A stretch of DNA of 64,000 nt from JALYNX01 sp963724825 (GCA_963724825.1 CAVRWT010000021.1:62001-126000), one strand, 5' to 3'; positions 20,572-29,044 are shown, counted from the stretch's first letter. Numbers and translations are program-made. The notes: generated by a model not told the origin, from the sequence alone.

Positions 20572-20835
20572 TTAGACGGTTCCGGCGGGTCGCCACACTG
20601 GAATCATGTCCTCCCGGCAGTGGCGCGGCGGCGCTTCGTCCTGCACGTTGATCGCTCGCATCGTCAGCTCCGCGCCACAGATCGTGCACTTGTAATCCTG
20701 GTCGACGGCGACCACGTCGGCGGGGTCGATCTCGGGTGGTGGGGTGGAGAGCATTCGAATCACAGAAATCGAAACCCGCCAGATGATCAGGCCGAGGGCC
20801 ACCGCGAGCACAACATTGAGTGGAGACAGCTTCAT
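20572..20835 (-). CDS. Small membrane protein with a zinc-ribbon-like tail
   Basis: An 87-residue hypothetical. One N-terminal helix (SPLNVVLAVALGLIIWRVSI) is followed by a short domain with CTICGAEL and RHC, a possible Cys/His metal site facing the cytoplasm or outside depending on topology. The ATG at 20835 is taken as start; the longer frame upstream runs through a hairpin and is not coding-like. Function not known. Confidence 0.65.
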   Translation of the reverse strand: MKLSPLNVVLAVALGLIIWRVSISVIRMLSTPPPEIDPADVVAVDQDYKCTICGAELTMRAINVQDEAPPRHCREDMIPVWRPAGTV

Positions 20836-20851
20836 TTCTCGGCCGCGCAGT

Positions 20852-20918
20852 GAACGAAGTGAGCGTTGGGACCGGCCGCACGTTTCCTCCCCCAGGAGCG
20901 AAGCGACGTTGGGGGAGG
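20852..20918. repeat. Hairpin and imperfect direct repeat in the leader of the small membrane protein
   Basis: CCTCCCCCA (20886-20894) and TGGGGGAGG (20910-20918) form a perfect 9-bp stem with a 15-base loop. Across it runs an imperfect direct repeat: GAACGAAGTGAGCGTTGGG (20852-20870) and GAGCGAAGCGACGTTGGG (20896-20913). It lies between the thiolase stop (20960, on the same strand and upstream) and the ATG at 20835, so it may be a terminator/attenuator for the thiolase transcript or a small dispersed repeat. No T-tract follows. Confidence 0.5.
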
Positions 20919-20959
20919 TGGCCCGAAGGGCCGGAGGGGCAACTTGCCCTGGATCCACG

Positions 20960-22138
20960 TCACAGCCGCTCGATGATCAAGGCGTTGGCCATTCCCCCGC
21001 CTTCGCACATCGTCTGCAGGCCATAGCGGCCACCGGTCCGCTCCAACTCCCAGAGCAAGGTGGTGAGCACCCGGGCGCCTGAAGCACCGAGGGGATGCCC
21101 GAGGGCGATGGCGCCGCCGTTCACATTGGTGCGTTCCCACAGGCGCATCGGGTCCGATCCGCCGTGCTCGATCCTCCATGCGCCTACGACCGAGGCGAAC
21201 GCCTCGTTCACCTCGAAAAGATCAATGTCTCCAACCGCGAGCCCGGCTCGGGCCAGCACTTTCTCGGTGGCTGGGATGGGTCCTGTGAGCATCATGATCG
21301 GGTCGACACCAGCCATGGCGAATGAGACGAAGCGCGCCTTCGGGGTGAGGCCAAGTTGGGCGGCCCGATCCTCTGACATCACCAGGACCGCTGCGGCACC
21401 GTCGGAGATCTGCGAGGAGTTGCCTGCGGTGACCACCCCATCGCCCTTGAACGCTGGTTGGAGGCCCGCCAACTTCTCGAGGGAGGTGTCGGGGCGGATC
21501 CCCTCATCGCGGGTGACAGTCTCTCGGTTCCCGTTCTCCCGTGTGATCCCGACCGGGATTATCTGCTCCTCGAATCGGCCTTCCTCGGTGGCCCGGCCCG
21601 CCCGAAGATGTGACTCGAGAGCGATCTCGTCGAGGTCGGTTCGGGAGAGGCCCCATTTCTCCGCAATCATCTCCGCCGAGATCCCCTGAGGGACCAAGCC
21701 CTGCGAGTACCTCTCCAGCATCCGGGGCCCGAACGGCAGCCCGGGGCCTTGCTGGGCAGTCACCCCCATCGGAACCCGGGTCATGCTCTCCACGCCTGCG
21801 GCAATCACGATGTCCTGTGCCCCGGCCATGACTGCCTGCGCCGCGAAATGGGCGGCCTGTTGCGAGGACCCACACTGGCGATCGATGGTGACCCCCGGCA
21901 CTTCCTCGGGGAACCCGGCGGCCAGAGCTGCGTTGCGACCGACGTTGTAGGCCTGCTCGCCGGTCTGGCTGACCGTTCCCATGATCACGTCGTCGATCTG
22001 CGAGGGGTCGAGCTGGTTGCGCTCGACGAGAGCCTGCAGGGGAATGGCAGCCAGGTCGACGGGATGAATGTCCTTGAAGACACCGTTCCGCCTCCCGATA
22101 GGCGTCCGCACCGCATCGATGATCACGGCATTCGGCAT
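20960..22138 (-). CDS. Acetyl-CoA C-acyltransferase (thiolase)
   Basis: Cleaves 3-ketoacyl-CoA with CoA in beta-oxidation, or condenses two acetyl-CoA. The 392-residue product has the thiolase triad: Cys89 in TIDRQCGSSQQA, His in GGAIALGHPLGASGAR, and the second Cys in CEGGGMANA near the end. Begins MPNAVIIDAVRTPIGR as in FadA/AtoB enzymes. ATG 22138 is chosen; the upstream extension crosses the tRNA-Ala gene. Chain-length preference cannot be told. Confidence 0.92.
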   Translation of the reverse strand: MPNAVIIDAVRTPIGRRNGVFKDIHPVDLAAIPLQALVERNQLDPSQIDDVIMGTVSQTGEQAYNVGRNAALAAGFPEEVPGVTIDRQCGSSQQAAHFAAQAVMAGAQDIVIAAGVESMTRVPMGVTAQQGPGLPFGPRMLERYSQGLVPQGISAEMIAEKWGLSRTDLDEIALESHLRAGRATEEGRFEEQIIPVGITRENGNRETVTRDEGIRPDTSLEKLAGLQPAFKGDGVVTAGNSSQISDGAAAVLVMSEDRAAQLGLTPKARFVSFAMAGVDPIMMLTGPIPATEKVLARAGLAVGDIDLFEVNEAFASVVGAWRIEHGGSDPMRLWERTNVNGGAIALGHPLGASGARVLTTLLWELERTGGRYGLQTMCEGGGMANALIIERL

Positions 22139-22209
22139 GTGGGCTCCTCGGTCACGTCGCGGAAGGGGAAACACCGACCGGGATGGAATCAATCCCGAGC
22201 GGCGCCCGG

Positions 22210-22282
22210 TGGAGACGATGGGACTCGAACCCACGACCCCCGGCTTGCAAAGCCGGTGCTCTTCCAGCTGAGCTACGTCCCC
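22210..22282 (-). tRNA. tRNA-Ala (TGC)
   Basis: A 73-nt cloverleaf: acceptor GGGGACG with CGTCTCC (one G-U pair), discriminator A, anticodon loop TTTGCAA, T-loop TTCGAGT. Lies head to head with tRNA-Ile, 79 bases away. Confidence 0.96.
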
Positions 22283-22361
22283 TGGAGAAGCCAGTTTACG
22301 GGTTCGCCTGACTCTGACGACCCGATAAGATTTGGCGCTCGCTGCAGCCCTTGGCTGCCGG

Positions 22362-22437
22362 GGGCCCATAGCTCAGCCCGGTTAGAGCGCATCCCTGATA
22401 AGGATGAGGTCCGTGGTTCAAGTCCACGTGGGCCCAC
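22362..22437 (+). tRNA. tRNA-Ile (GAT)
   Basis: A 76-nt cloverleaf: acceptor GGGCCCA with TGGGCCC, discriminator A, anticodon loop CTGATAA, T-loop TTCAAGT. The following bases are CCCC, so CC but not CCA is encoded. A TAAGAT box at 22326-22331 is a possible -10 element for it. Confidence 0.96.
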
Positions 22438-22456
22438 CCCAAAACCCCCTCTCGAA

Positions 22457-23141
22457 CTATGGGGTTTCGTGCAGCAGACCCGATTCCTGATCCTCGCGGC
22501 GTCTGACCACGGTCAGCCAGATAGCGGCCAAAACCGGCACCAGGAACACAAACAGGTAATAGCCAAGACCCTGCACGGTCATCCCGACAAAGGCACCGGC
22601 CAGCGAGACGAGCAGTTGGATCCCCGAGCCGGTCTCGCTCACAGCTGAGACCTGTTCCGGCAAGGAACCTCTCGGGGGATCGAAGTCGGCAAAGAACCCC
22701 ACGGTGTCCGCTCGGGTCGTGGTGGTCGTCGGTGGCAGGGTTGTGGTCGTCGTTGGCGGCGGTGGCGGGCTGGCGTGCTTGACCGGAGGCTGGGTGGTCG
22801 AGGTCGTGGTGGTGGTCGGCGCAGTCGTGGTGGTGGTCGGCGCAGTCGTGGTGGGGTGCGCCGGTGCCTTGGTCGTGGTGGTAGTGGCTTTGGTGGTCGT
22901 CGTCGTAGGTGGGGCAGTGGTTGTTGTCGTGGGCGGAGCGGTGGTCGTCGTGGTCGGCGGGGGAGGCGGAGCGGTGGTCGTCGTCGTGGTGGTGTTCCCG
23001 TTGCACCAGTCGTTCCACCAGCCGCATCGATGGCAGTACGAGACCGTCGAAGTTGATGCCAATCGCCGGTGAGGGTGCCGAACCGACAAGCCCCAGCGCC
23101 AGCAGGACCGCGCCGATGGCGGTGGCCTGGCGACGGGTCAA
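22457..23141 (-). CDS. Secreted Thr/Pro-rich (mucin-like) membrane-anchored protein, one frameshift
   Basis: Not assigned. A signal peptide (AIGAVLLALGLVGSAPSPAI) is followed, after a +1 frame step near 23045, by a Cys/Trp-rich motif (CHRCGWWNDWCNG), about 100 residues of TTTTT/PPP low complexity that could be O-glycosylated, and a C-terminal hydrophobic region (LVSLAGAFVGMTVQGLGYYL then a second helix) with a basic end. The TTG start at 23139-23141 has AAGGGAG six bases upstream and begins 1 base after the histidine-kinase stop, so the two are one operon. Total length about 228 residues. Confidence 0.65.
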
Positions 23142-23142
23142 C

Positions 23143-24521
23143 TCAAGCTCCCTTGCTCATCGCGGGGTGGAGGATGATCTGTGCGCTCTCCGCCTCCACA
23201 AGGGGAAGCGAGACGGTGAACGTGGTGATGTCATCCGTCCGTTCGTAGACGACCGATCCACCCATGGCCTCGGCGAGCTCGCGGACGATGAACAGCCCGA
23301 GACCAACGCTCTGGCTGGGGGCGCCCTTGCCACCGTGGGGGAAGGGCTCGAATAGCTGGTCGACGATTGCGTCCGGAACTCCCGGCCCATCGTCCGCCAC
23401 CACCAGCTCGTACGAGTCGAGAGTCTCGGTGCCGGTGACGCTGATCCTCGGGCCGCCGTACTTGACCGCGTTGGAGATGAGGTTCTTCAGGACCTGGCGG
23501 AGCCGGAACTCATCTGCGATCACGGCCGCCGGATCGAGCTTCACATCAATGGCGATCCCCCGGCGATGGAACATCGCCAAGCGCCCGATCCGCCACCTCG
23601 GAGACATCGATCGGCTCGACCCGGATCTCCAATTGACCGCTCTCCAACCCGGCAGAGGCCAGGATGTCGTCGGTCAACTGCGACATGTCCTCGGCTTCGG
23701 TGCGGATCATCCCGATCATCTCCGCCGCCTCGGCCGAAGCCCGAAGAGATGGGTCTTCCAAGACCGCGGCCAACCCGCTGATCCCTGTCAGCGGGGTCCG
23801 GAACTCATGCACCACGGTCCGCAAGACGGAGTTGTGTGCATCGCGGACCTCGCCCTCGTGCTTCAACTGGAGTGAAAGCTCCCGAACTTCGATTGTCTTG
23901 CGTGCCATGGACCGGGTCCAGATGACGAGGACCAGCGGCGCAAGGCCCACCGTGGCGATTCCGAGCACGATCCCGAGAACGTTGTAGGCCGAGCCCATCA
24001 GATCCAGATAGGCCACGAGACCGAGACGCAGGCGGTCGAGGGAGGAGATCAACTCCCGGAATCGAAGGTCGACTTCTTCCTGGCTGATCTCCCCGGACCC
24101 GATGGAGCCCACCGCCTCTCGGGCAGCTTCCGCAAACAGTGCGCCATTGGCGATGACGTCGTCGGCGTCCGGAGTCCCTTCGAGACTGGCCATGGAGTCG
24201 TCGAAGGCGGACAAGCGCGTTGGTCGCCTCCTGGGCGGAGAGGCTCTGCTGATCCTCCGAGCCCAGCGCTGCCAGTGCGATGTGGGAACGGGCCACAGTC
24301 GCAGCACGGCCGGCCTCGTCTGCATTGTGGAGTTGGACCGAGGCCCGGGCCACGTTCTGGCTGAGCTGGACCGCACCAAACAGTGCGCCGGCGGTCACCG
24401 CGACCACGGCGGCGGCAATCAGGGCCGGGCGTATCCCGAGACTCAACCGGTCCTTCGACGGCGGCTTCTCGGTCTCGTTCGTTCCAGCGCCTGGAGCTGT
24501 CCCATCCGCGGCGGGAGTCAT
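23143..24521 (-). CDS. Membrane sensor histidine kinase, two frameshifts
   Basis: Two-component sensor. N-terminus with one helix (PALIAAAVVAVTAGALFGAV), an extracellular helical sensor of about 140 residues, a second helix (VLGIVLGIATVGLAPLVLVI), H-box VVHEFRTPLTGI, N-box LKNLISNAVKYGG, and ATP-lid motifs DDGPGVP and GLGLFIVRELAEAMGG. The frame breaks near 24215 (in the sensor) and near 23590 (before the ATPase); both match one extra base. ATG start 24521. No response regulator is adjacent, so it is an orphan; it is translationally coupled to the mucin-like gene. Confidence 0.83.
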
Positions 24522-24624
24522 GCGTATAGATCGGCAGAACGGGCCATTTTCCTTGAACCGGCGAGGGAGGCTGTGGACCCATCCTCTTGGGCCCGGGACT
24601 CTGACTCCTGCTACACAGACGGCC

Positions 24625-25861
24625 ATGTCTGCCGGCCTGCCCCTGGACGTCGAAGCCGTTCGCGCCCGTTTTCCAGCCCTGCAACGCCTGGAGGGAGCCC
24701 GACAGGCGGCCTACCTCGACGGGCCGGGCGGGACTCAAGTCCCTCAGGAAGTCATTGACGCCATGGCCGGGGTGCTGCGTGACGGGGTAAGCAATCTCGG
24801 AGGTGGCTTCGGCTCGTCCGAATTCGCTGAAACCATCACCGCCGAGGCGCGCCGGGCGATGGCAGACCTGTTCAACGCAGACCCGGCCGAGGTGTCTTTC
24901 GGTCAGAACATGACGAGCATCACGTTTGCGGTCAGCCGTGCCCTGGCTACTACCTGGAAGCCTGGTGACGCGATCGTGGTCACCAGCCTCGATCACGACG
25001 CCGACTTCACGCCGTGGGTTCGTGCGGCCGGTGACGCCGGGGTCGAGGTTCGGATTGCCGAATTCGACCCGGCAACCGGTGAGCTCGACCCGGCCGTCAT
25101 CGGCCGCCTGCTCGATGAACGGGTCCGGTTGGTGGCGGTGTGTGTTGCCTCCAACGCCATCGGCACCGTGGTCGACGTGCAGGGGGTGGCGGCACTCGCT
25201 CACGAGAGCGGAGCGCTGGTCTACTTGGATGCGGTCCATGCCGGGCCTCACCGGCTCCTCGATGTTCAAGCATTCGACTGCGACTTCCTGGTGGCTTCGG
25301 CCTACAAGTTCTTCGGGCCGCACACAGGAATCCTCTACGGCAAGCTCGATCGCCTGGCCGAGCTCGACGCTTACAAGGTGCGGCCGGCCCCTTCCGACCC
25401 TCCCGGGAAGCTGGAGACCGGGACCCAGTCATTCGAGTCGATGGCCGGAGTCACCGCCGCGGTGGACTATCTGGCCAGCTTGGGTGACAGCAACGGTGGG
25501 CCGCGACGACAGCGACTCGAGGACGCCTATTCGGCGATCGGCGACCACGAGCGCACTGCTCTCCGAGCGCTTTCTCGCTGGGCTGGAGTCGATGCCCGGG
25601 GTGAGGGTCTACGGAGTGCCAACCGCCGATCAACGGCGAGTCGCCACCTTCGCCATTGGCGTCGCAGGCCGCTCCCCTGACTCGGTCGCCGCTCACCTGG
25701 CGCGAGCTGGGGTCTACGTCTGGTCCGGTCACTACTACGCGGTCAATGCGATGGACCGGCTCGGGGTCCTCGATCAGGGTGGCCTGGTCCGCATCGGCTT
25801 CGTCCACTACAACACGATCGAGGAAGTGGATCGGGCGCTGGAGGCGCTGACCGACCTGTAG
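24625..25861 (+). CDS. Cysteine desulfurase-like PLP enzyme (class V aminotransferase), one frameshift
   Basis: Fold-type I PLP enzyme of the 'cysteine desulfurase-like' branch (TIGR01976 type), about 412 residues. Seen: LDGPGGTQVPQEVIDAM at the N-terminus, LDHDADFTPW, the PLP Asp in LVYLDAVHAG, and Schiff-base lysine in SAYKFFGPHTGILYG. The frame shifts by one extra base near 25560 and ends with YVWSGHYYAVNAMDRLG and a normal C-terminus. No iron-sulfur cluster genes flank it, so substrate is uncertain. The start ATG 24625 is divergent from the histidine kinase, 103 bases away. Confidence 0.82.
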
Positions 25862-25866
25862 GCGGT

Positions 25867-26049
25867 TCAGGCCTCCTCTTGCTCCGAGCCGGGGTCCTCA
25901 TTGACCCACTTCCCATTTCTGCGCGCCGCATCGACCAGGAGAAACTCGATCTGGCTGTTGAGACTGCGCAGGTCCTCGGCCGCCCATCGCTCGAGGACCC
26001 GATGCAGTTTCGGGTTGATCCGCAAGAGAAAACTCTTGCGATCGGTCAT
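25867..26049 (-). CDS. Arc/HicB-like ribbon-helix-helix DNA-binding protein
   Basis: A 60-residue protein: KSFLLRINPKLHRVLERWAA forms the ribbon and first helix, DLRSLNSQIEFLLVDAARR the second helix, the fold of Arc/MetJ repressors. Such proteins often follow SPFH genes and are sometimes labelled HicB-type antitoxins, but no toxin gene is adjacent. The ATG at 26047-26049 overlaps the SPFH stop as ATGA. It may bind the palindrome at 26934-26961 in front of its own operon (inference). Confidence 0.75.
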   Translation of the reverse strand: MTDRKSFLLRINPKLHRVLERWAAEDLRSLNSQIEFLLVDAARRNGKWVNEDPGSEQEEA

Positions 26050-26936
26050 CCCGGATAGAGGGTGCCGGCGTTGACCACTGGCTGCACGCTTCGGTCGCCG
26101 GTGAGAACCACCATCAAGTTGGAGACCATGGCGGCCTTGCGCTCCTCGTCTAGTTCGACAATGTGCTCGGAGGCGAGCTGTTCCAGGGCGTCCTGGACCA
26201 TGGTCACTGCACCGCGAACGATGAGCTTGCGAGCCGCAATCACTGCTCCGGCCTGTTGCCTGCGGAGCATCTCGCCGGCGATCTCCGGGGCGTAGGCCAG
26301 ACGGCGCAGGCGGCAATCGCGGATCGTCACCCCGGCCTCGTCCAAGCGGTCCTGAAGCTCACTCTGCAGAGTCGCCGTGACGTCGTCCGCGTTGGCACGG
26401 AGCGAAGGGCCCTCGTCCTCGATGTGGTCGTAGGGATACTCACTCGCCACATGGCGGATCGCCGCCTCGGACTGCACCTTGACAAAGTGCTCGTAGTCCT
26501 CGACGTCGAACGCGGCTCGGGCGGTGTCGACCACCTGCCAGTTGATCACCGAAGCGATCTCCACCGGGTTGCCCACTGCGTCGTTGACCTTGAGCACGTC
26601 CGAATCGAACGTGCGAATCCGCAGCGAGACCTGCCGGCGCTGTGTCAGCGGGTTGACCCAACGAAACCCGTTCTTGCGCACCGTCCCCGAATAGTGACCG
26701 AAGAGAGTCACCACCCGGGATTGATTCGGCTGGTTGATAAAGAGCCCGGGCACGATGAAGGCCCCAATCAGGAGTGCCACGCCCGCGCCCGCGATCAGCC
26801 AGCCATCGTCTTGTGACAGGGCCGTCACGAAAGCGATCACCCCGCCCAACCAAAGTACCAAGGCGATAGTCGCCATCAACCAACCCGAGAAACCCTCGAC
26901 CAACCGCTCAGCGGACATCGATTGCCTTTCTGTCAT
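26046..26936 (-). CDS. SPFH/Band 7 (prohibitin-stomatin-like) membrane protein
   Basis: A 296-residue SPFH protein. Two N-terminal helices (WLMATIALVLWLGGVIAFVT and WLIAGAGVALLIGAFIVPG) are followed by the band-7 domain (SRVVTLFGHYSGTVRKNGF, then SLRIRTFDSDVLKVNDAVGN) and a coiled helical stretch ending VVLTGDRSVQPVVNAGTLYP. SPFH proteins oligomerise at the membrane and scaffold proteases or membrane domains. ATG 26936 lies inside a palindrome. Followed by the RHH gene with a 4-base overlap. Confidence 0.87.
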   Translation of the reverse strand: MTERQSMSAERLVEGFSGWLMATIALVLWLGGVIAFVTALSQDDGWLIAGAGVALLIGAFIVPGLFINQPNQSRVVTLFGHYSGTVRKNGFRWVNPLTQRRQVSLRIRTFDSDVLKVNDAVGNPVEIASVINWQVVDTARAAFDVEDYEHFVKVQSEAAIRHVASEYPYDHIEDEGPSLRANADDVTATLQSELQDRLDEAGVTIRDCRLRRLAYAPEIAGEMLRRQQAGAVIAARKLIVRGAVTMVQDALEQLASEHIVELDEERKAAMVSNLMVVLTGDRSVQPVVNAGTLYPG

Positions 26937-26961
26937 ATCACGATGATATCACCGTGATATG
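26934..26961 (-). promoter_or_regulatory. Palindromic operator candidate over the SPFH start codon
   Basis: CATATCACG (26934-26942) and CGTGATATG (26953-26961) are perfect 9-base inverted arms. The centre contains a further palindrome TGATATCA (26944-26951), so the half-site TGATAT occurs several times with helical spacing. The left arm includes the SPFH ATG. This is the layout expected for cooperative binding by a ribbon-helix-helix dimer, such as the one encoded at the end of the operon. Confidence 0.6.
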
Positions 26962-26967
26962 CCAGGT

Positions 26968-27594
26968 TCAATACCCGAGCTCGATCGGGCCTGAGGGATG
27001 GGAGATGGTGAGCCACGTGATTTCCGGGGGCCCATCGACGACCGACACTCCCTCGGTCTCGGCTCCCAGCCAGCCTCTCAACTCCTCCGCCTTTCCGGAG
27101 ATCTTCAGCTTCTCGATCGGGCCCTGGCCCTCGAGGAGACGGCCTGGGTGGTCGGACATGTCGATGTCCCACTGGACGAAGAATGGACGGCCCCGGGTCA
27201 GGGTCAGCTCGAGACCCGCCGACTGCCAACGCAGCTCGACACCATCGGGTGTGGTCCGGGACATCGGAGTTGGTTTCAGATGCAAGCGCTTGCCAACTGA
27301 TGCGATGTCCTCGGTCCGCAGGCACAATCCCACCGGAAGCATCGACTTCTCCTCGATCGAGACTGAGGCCCACATCCCGAACGGGTTGGCTCGGGCTGCC
27401 CGTCGATCGACGACAGTGAGCAACTCGATGTAGTTGTCGCCAAGGGGGATGATCCGGTTGGCGGTGCCCAATCCCGGGTGGCGGCCGCCAGCCACCGACC
27501 GCAACCCATGCCGCTTGAGAAACCAGGCCGATGCCTGATCCAGATCACGTGCGCAGAAGATCACGTGGTCGATAACGAGGTCAGACTTGGCCAA
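26968..27594 (-). CDS. Glyoxalase-like (VOC fold) protein
   Basis: A 208-residue protein of the 'glyoxalase-like domain' family (PF13468 type). N-terminal LVIDHVIFCARDLDQASAWF with the first metal-type His, GLGTANRIIPLGDNYIELL with a conserved Glu, then a second VOC half ending in PSGPIELGY. Likely a metal-dependent enzyme; substrate unknown. The TTG start at 27592-27594 is backed by AGGGGAGG six bases upstream. Not obviously linked to its neighbours. Confidence 0.75.
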   Translation of the reverse strand: MAKSDLVIDHVIFCARDLDQASAWFLKRHGLRSVAGGRHPGLGTANRIIPLGDNYIELLTVVDRRAARANPFGMWASVSIEEKSMLPVGLCLRTEDIASVGKRLHLKPTPMSRTTPDGVELRWQSAGLELTLTRGRPFFVQWDIDMSDHPGRLLEGQGPIEKLKISGKAEELRGWLGAETEGVSVVDGPPEITWLTISHPSGPIELGY

Positions 27595-27652
27595 TGGATT
27601 CCTCCCCTTCCGAGTTCGATTGTTGTCAACACATCGGCCGTAGACTCGTCAT

Positions 27653-27772
27653 GTGAAACGTCTTTCTCCTTTTCTCATACTTGGCGCCATCGTCGCCTTC
27701 GTCTTGATGCGTCGACGCGGTGGCGACCCGGTGGAGCCCGACTCCGCCTGGAGCCCGATCCTCCCCTCGTGA
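27653..27772 (+). CDS. 39-residue single-helix membrane peptide
   Basis: GTG 27653 opens a short frame: KRLSPFLILGAIVAFVLMRR gives a basic start, one hydrophobic helix and a positive stop-transfer, then GGDPVEPDSAWSPILPS before TGA at 27770-27772. The stop overlaps the GTG of the next gene (GTGA), a good sign that it is translated. Function unknown; the small size and coupling suggest an accessory peptide for the next protein. Confidence 0.55.
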   Translation: MKRLSPFLILGAIVAFVLMRRRGGDPVEPDSAWSPILPS

Positions 27773-28405
27773 TCGTCGGGGTTCTCATCACGGGGGACAC
27801 CGCGGTCCGAGCGGCTCACTCCCTCAGCGCCCACGGCACAGTCGACGAAGTGGTGGTCGTCGGCCCAGCGCAGAGCAAGAGCTTTCGGGTCGTGCCATCG
27901 GCAGAGGAATGTGACTTTCTGGTCGGCACCGGGCCCGACGCACCCTCTCTGGCCAGGAAGCACGGTGTCGAGTTGATCTGGGACGGCGAATCTCTCGAGG
28001 AGGGAGTTGTCGTTGCCGGTTGCTCACCGGCCGGCCTGGCGCTCGCCATTGCTTCCCGCGAATCTGACCCCCGTCTGGTGGCGGTGGCCCACCCCGACTT
28101 CGCCGAAGCGACAGGTCATGTGGTCCGGTTCCCCGATCCGGTGGGTGCCGCCCCTGTCGCCGACTCCACCTATGCCAATCGACGGGTGGCTATGGCCAAG
28201 TCACCAAACCGATTCGCTGCCTGTCTCGCGGTCGGCGCCGGGCGCAGCGTCACCATCGTCGATGACGGCGCATTCCTCTCCGGGATCGCCCTTGCGGCCG
28301 GAATCGATGTGGCCAACGGGAGCGCCGAGGTTGGCCTTCGACGAGGCCCTCACCTATCTGGAGACGGCGGCTGCCATGGGCCTGTTGATGGCAGACAACC
28401 AGTAA
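27769..28405 (+). CDS. Conserved-looking protein with a Rossmann-like N-terminus, unknown function, one frameshift
   Basis: Not recognised. About 212 residues once a +1 step near 28325 is repaired: the main frame goes to GIALAAGIDVANGSA and the true end in the other frame is LAFDEALTYLETAAAMGLLM before TAA 28403-28405. The opening MIVGVLITGDTAVRAAHSL, VDEVVVVGP and later VVVAGCSPAGLALAIASRES look like beta-alpha-beta units of a nucleotide-binding fold (TrkA-N or dehydrogenase-like), without a clean GxGxxG. GTG start overlaps the stop of the small membrane peptide. Confidence 0.6.
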
Positions 28406-28409
28406 TTGG

Positions 28410-28537
28410 TTACCTGAGGTTTACAACGCCACATATGGGCTCAGGCGACATAGAACGACAGCACATCCCGGCACGACGACATGCCTTCCTTTCTCCGACG
28501 GGTTGACGCCATATACGGCGGAACGTACCTCAGGTAA
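28410..28537. repeat. 128-bp element with long imperfect terminal inverted repeats
   Basis: TTACCTGAGGT (28410-28420) and ACCTCAGGTAA (28527-28537) are perfect 11-bp inverted ends. Inside them the match resumes: CGCC and ATATGG on the left have complements CCATAT and GGCG on the right, extending the arms to about 30 bases. The core of about 70 bp has no reading frame. It fills the gap between two convergent genes. Could be a MITE-like insertion or a bidirectional terminator; no target duplication is obvious. Confidence 0.6.
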
Positions 28538-28543
28538 GGGAGG

Positions 28544-29044
28544 TCAGGTGAGAGGGACGGTGACCGGGGCGGTTTCCTCGGTCGGGATGTCGGCCTGATC
28601 GGTCGGTGCCACCGAGCCGTTGGTGGGGCGATAGTCGGTCGGGGGGTGGAGGACCTGCTGGGGCATGACCACCGGGTTCAGTGTCTCCTCGAGGACGACG
28701 ACCTCGAGCCCGCCCACGACATCAGAGACCAGGTTGTAGGTGATCGCCATCAGCACGGTGACGCCGGTGGCCAGCACCCACCACACCACCGATCCGAAGA
28801 CAACGACCCGGAAGAACTGCTCGACGTTGGCGAAAGGCTGCGCTCCTTCGTCGATCAATGTGATCTCGACCATGAACGCGGTGAGCTTGGCGGGGATCCC
28901 GGCTCGCTCGAAGACCGACCAGAAGATGACCGTGCCCAGGACCATGGCGATGGCCACGACCGCCCAGACCACCGCTGAGACCTTCAGCGCGGTCCAAGGA
29001 TCGATTTTTCTGATGATGCGTCGAACGCGACGGACAGTTGCCAT
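28544..29044 (-). CDS. DUF3566 membrane protein
   Basis: Actinobacterial DUF3566 protein, 166 residues. Basic N-terminus (RRVRRIIRKIDPWTALKVS), two helices (VSAVVWAVVAIAMVLGTVIF and VVFGSVVWWVLATGVTVLMA), and a Pro/Thr-rich tail. The family is consistently found after gyrA in actinobacteria, as here; in mycobacteria the equivalent is linked with cell shape/cell wall complexes. Molecular role not established. Confidence 0.88.
   Translation of the reverse strand: MATVRRVRRIIRKIDPWTALKVSAVVWAVVAIAMVLGTVIFWSVFERAGIPAKLTAFMVEITLIDEGAQPFANVEQFFRVVVFGSVVWWVLATGVTVLMAITYNLVSDVVGGLEVVVLEETLNPVVMPQQVLHPPTDYRPTNGSVAPTDQADIPTEETAPVTVPLT

Noticed and set aside
22704..23072. Val/Gly-rich frames on the plus strand
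   Set aside because: Antisense of the Thr/Pro repeat tract of the mucin-like gene.
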